NCBI GenBank assembly: GCA_002701785.1
Contig: NZXC01000057.1
Location: 1 to 10,443 of the forward strand
Direction: 5' to 3'
DNA length: 10,443 nt
Source: Fidelibacterota bacterium
Lineage (GTDB): Bacteria > Fidelibacterota > Marinisomatia > Marinisomatales > TCS55
Made by a program: the position numbers and the translations under genes. Each line of letters opens with the position of its first letter. The stretch's first letter is position 1. Below, one piece after another: positions 8,646 to 10,443 of this stretch. The notes beneath the pieces were generated by a model. It had not been told where the DNA came from. It ran no database searches and saw nothing but the letters and a program-made list of their open reading frames with translations.

Positions 8646-9575
8646 TTAATGATGAACATTAATGGCCATACCAATAAACACAGCCGATAGTAGCGTAAAA
8701 ACATACGCTTGTACAATAACAACAATTATTTCCAAACCGGAAATTGCTGCAGCCATAGGAATAGAAATAATAGCAACACCAATACCAGCAAACACACTAT
8801 GAAACATATCAGCAAAAATAGCCATAAATGACAAAATCGCTAATAGCGCTATATGACCTCCTGTCATATTAGCAGCCAATCGCATAGTAAGAGCGAAAGG
8901 CTTTACTAACATTCCTATAATCTCAATAGGAATAAGAATAACATATACAAAACCCGGAAGCCCACTTGGAACAAGATTCTTCCAATGTTGAATAAATCCA
9001 TGTGCACGAACCCCAGCAATAATTATAGAAAAAAAAGTTATTATTGCCAAAGCTGCCGTTACATTAAAATTTCCTGTGACGGTGGGCCCTCCATGAAGTA
9101 ATCCATTTATAAAATTATGACTATCATCCGCAGGTACGTGTAAAATAAACCTGTTTATAACCCCTAATAAATCAAAGATAGGTAGCATACCAATTGCATT
9201 GGCAAAGAAAATAAAAAATAGGAAAGTTAGGATAAGTGGAGCCCAATTATTAACCCATTTTGGTCCAACATTTGGCTTAATAATTGTATCGCGTACAAAC
9301 GTTACAACAATTTCTAATAAATTCATTATACCAGAAGGAATCAATTTTTTCTGCTTAATAAATTGTTGAACCGGTAAAATAACAAACAAACAAACAGAAA
9401 AAACTACCACCCATAGCATTAATACATGTTTAGTTACAGACATATCTATATTAAATAAATGTGGTAAGTGAAAAATAGGGTGATGAATATCTGAATTAGA
9501 AACATGGTGAATAATGTTATCACCAACTTTTTCCATCACACTTTGTGCTTCATGTCCGCCAGAGCTAACTAACAT
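8646..9575 (-). CDS. atpB: ATP synthase Fo a subunit (ion channel stator)
   Basis: The product is 309 residues, long for subunit a (E. coli 271) because of an N-terminal extension and a loop near 146-170. It forms the two half-channels beside the c-ring. A histidine-rich N-terminal segment (H8, H23, H24, H31, H32, H36, H39) precedes the first membrane helix (about 50-69), a style I associate with FCB-group proteins. Further helices lie near 111-133, 172-190, 208-224 and 240-300. The essential arginine is R232 in 'LTMRLAANMTGGH' (E. coli R210). Q289 matches E. coli Q252. H241 and E282 occupy the places of E. coli E219 and H245, a reciprocal exchange. The ATG at 9575 has no Shine-Dalgarno; M14 (9536) is an alternative start, but 9575 leaves only an 18-base gap after the upstream gene. 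Confidence 0.95.
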   Translation of the reverse strand: MLVSSGGHEAQSVMEKVGDNIIHHVSNSDIHHPIFHLPHLFNIDMSVTKHVLMLWVVVFSVCLFVILPVQQFIKQKKLIPSGIMNLLEIVVTFVRDTIIKPNVGPKWVNNWAPLILTFLFFIFFANAIGMLPIFDLLGVINRFILHVPADDSHNFINGLLHGGPTVTGNFNVTAALAIITFFSIIIAGVRAHGFIQHWKNLVPSGLPGFVYVILIPIEIIGMLVKPFALTMRLAANMTGGHIALLAILSFMAIFADMFHSVFAGIGVAIISIPMAAAISGLEIIVVIVQAYVFTLLSAVFIGMAINVHH

Positions 9576-9593
9576 ATAATTTTTTAAATATAA

Positions 9594-9950
9594 TTAATTA
9601 TTATCTATAAATGATCTTACAATAAAAGCTTCCGTTAAATGAAGCGTTAAATAATAGCTTGTGAAGCTAATAATAAATGGTATGGGATTAAAAGATATAA
9701 AAGTAAAAATAGCTACTATTATAATTCCATAAAGGATCATTTTCATAATAATAGCAATACTAAAATATTTTGTGAGATTTAAAGAAGATTTAATGTGGAT
9801 AAATTGAGTTATTAATACAGAAAATAAAAAGATCATCCATGGGAAAATCATCCCTAAAAAAATCTCAGTACTAATTTCAGGAAAAACTGAGCTTAATAAT
9901 CCCCAGGTTCCAAAACATATCATGCTAATATAAATAACTAATTTTATCAA
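9594..9950 (-). CDS. AtpI-like small membrane protein of the ATP synthase operon
   Basis: The product is 118 residues with four predicted membrane helices (about 2-20, 31-50, 62-86, 90-110). Its size, topology and position directly before atpB match the poorly conserved AtpI (subunit I) family, proteins that assist c-ring assembly and are not part of the final enzyme. The last helices contain 'MKMILYG' (69-75) and 'YYLTLHLTEAFIV' (99-111); a lysine in helix 3 and a Y..L..TE motif in helix 4 are features I associate with FCB-group versions. The start is probably TTG at 9950, immediately after the atpZ stop. The next in-frame ATG (9923) would cut into the first helix. Neither has a good Shine-Dalgarno. 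The family call rests mainly on context and topology. Confidence 0.65.
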   Translation of the reverse strand: MIKLVIYISMICFGTWGLLSSVFPEISTEIFLGMIFPWMIFLFSVLITQFIHIKSSLNLTKYFSIAIIMKMILYGIIIVAIFTFISFNPIPFIISFTSYYLTLHLTEAFIVRSFIDNN

Positions 9951-10193
9951 TTATTTCGCCCACAATGTTTTTGCTATTGCATAAAATCCTATCACTAATC
10001 CAATAATTAGTCCTAACAAGGTAAGCCAAGGCATGGTGTCATTTCGATTATCAAGATAAAAACCAATCATACCAAAAATAATCACACCACCTATTAATGT
10101 ATAAGAAGCAGATGCAGCTGGGGCCGATTGTAATAGATATCTTTGTAAATAATAAAAAAAATTTTTATTAGAACTTTCTTTTAATTCAGGCAT
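9951..10193 (-). CDS. atpZ: AtpZ/AtpI family membrane protein
   Basis: The product is 80 residues with two membrane helices (about 26-47 and 54-76). It has the family pattern 'ASYTLIGGVIIFGMIGFYLD' (29-48), then a short loop ending 'MPWLTLLG' (54-61) and 'GLVIGFYAIAK' (65-75). The G-G...G..G..LD, P-W and GFY residues are the conserved core. AtpZ proteins lie at the start of ATP synthase operons and, with AtpI, are reported to promote c-ring assembly and magnesium supply in alkaliphilic Bacillus; the role here is inferred from that. The ATG at 10193 lies inside the end of the bactofilin gene with an 8-base overlap, and the stop abuts the TTG of the next gene, so the three are likely translated in series. 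No Shine-Dalgarno is visible. Confidence 0.88.
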   Translation of the reverse strand: MPELKESSNKNFFYYLQRYLLQSAPAASASYTLIGGVIIFGMIGFYLDNRNDTMPWLTLLGLIIGLVIGFYAIAKTLWAK

Positions 10194-10443
10194 TTGAATC
10201 AGATGGAGAGGAAGCTATTGTAAATCTGGGCTTTAAATCTTTCTTTACAGAAGAATCTTCAACATTCTTTTTATTGCCAATAACACTACACGAACCTTCA
10301 AATTGAGCTCCATCTTCTATTATTAGACTACGGTAAATTAAATCACCAGTTATCTCGGATTTACTACCCAAAACAATTTTATTTGTTACTGTGATGTCTC
10401 CTTTGATACTACCTCCAATATGAGCATCAATTGCTTGAACATT
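10186..10443 (-). CDS. bactofilin (polymer-forming cytoskeletal protein), 3' part; 5' end outside window
   Basis: The frame is open to the window edge at 10443, and 85 residues plus the stop are visible. Bactofilins polymerise into cytoskeletal filaments through a right-handed beta-helix and often guide cell shape or envelope-linked processes. The visible part shows the end of the beta-helix, with short glycine-punctuated rungs: 'AHIGGSIKGDITV', 'VLGSKSEITGDLI' and 'LIIEDGAQFEGSCSVIG', the last being the typical closing G-A-x-F-x-G-x-C segment. A charged, probably disordered tail of about 30 residues follows. A TTG at 10371 within the frame is internal and not a start. The gene overlaps atpZ by 8 bases, so it is probably co-transcribed with the ATP synthase operon. 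The family call is confident despite truncation. Confidence 0.88.
   Translation of the reverse strand, partial: NVQAIDAHIGGSIKGDITVTNKIVLGSKSEITGDLIYRSLIIEDGAQFEGSCSVIGNKKNVEDSSVKKDLKPRFTIASSPSDSNA

Overview
This window is an AT-rich bacterial chromosome segment, roughly one third G+C by eye. It is dominated by a complete F-type ATP synthase operon on the minus strand. A bactofilin gene precedes two small AtpZ/AtpI-type membrane proteins and then atpB-E-F-H-A-G-D-C, and a TatT-like TRAP-associated protein lies nearby. Together with the low G+C, this fits a marine member of the FCB group, for example the Marinimicrobia (SAR406) lineage. That placement is an inference from gene order and protein style; there is no rRNA or other marker in the window.

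Layout, following minus-strand transcription from right to left: the 3' end of a bactofilin gene (10443-10186); atpZ (10193-9951); an AtpI-like four-helix membrane protein with a probable TTG start (9950-9594); atpB (a), atpE (c), atpF (b, GTG start), atpH (delta), atpA (alpha), atpG (gamma), atpD (beta) and atpC (epsilon), ending at 3114. The genes overlap or are at most 35 bases apart. A strong intrinsic terminator (3092-3062) closes the operon only 10 bases before the start codon of aspS (3051-1303). After aspS come a 73-residue VanZ-like membrane protein (1262-1041) and a short MTA/SAH-nucleosidase-like protein (1031-441). On the plus strand, the 3' part of a TatT-family gene (1-429) converges on the nucleosidase gene with an 11-base gap.

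The ATP synthase genes encode every subunit of a proton-type F1Fo enzyme, plus the two small membrane proteins expected to help c-ring assembly. All key catalytic residues are present: the P-loops in alpha and beta, the alpha arginine finger, the beta catalytic glutamate, the subunit a arginine and the subunit c carboxylate. The downstream genes serve other roles: tRNA charging, a nucleosidase and an unknown membrane protein.

I see no phage, insertion sequence, CRISPR array, RNA gene or clear novel multi-gene system. The observations most worth checking are: well-placed Shine-Dalgarno sites only in front of the multi-copy ATP synthase subunits; the terminator lodged inside the probable aspS leader, with a candidate promoter just upstream of it; a second glutamate in the ion-binding helix of subunit c; and a histidine in AspRS at the position linked to non-discriminating enzymes.
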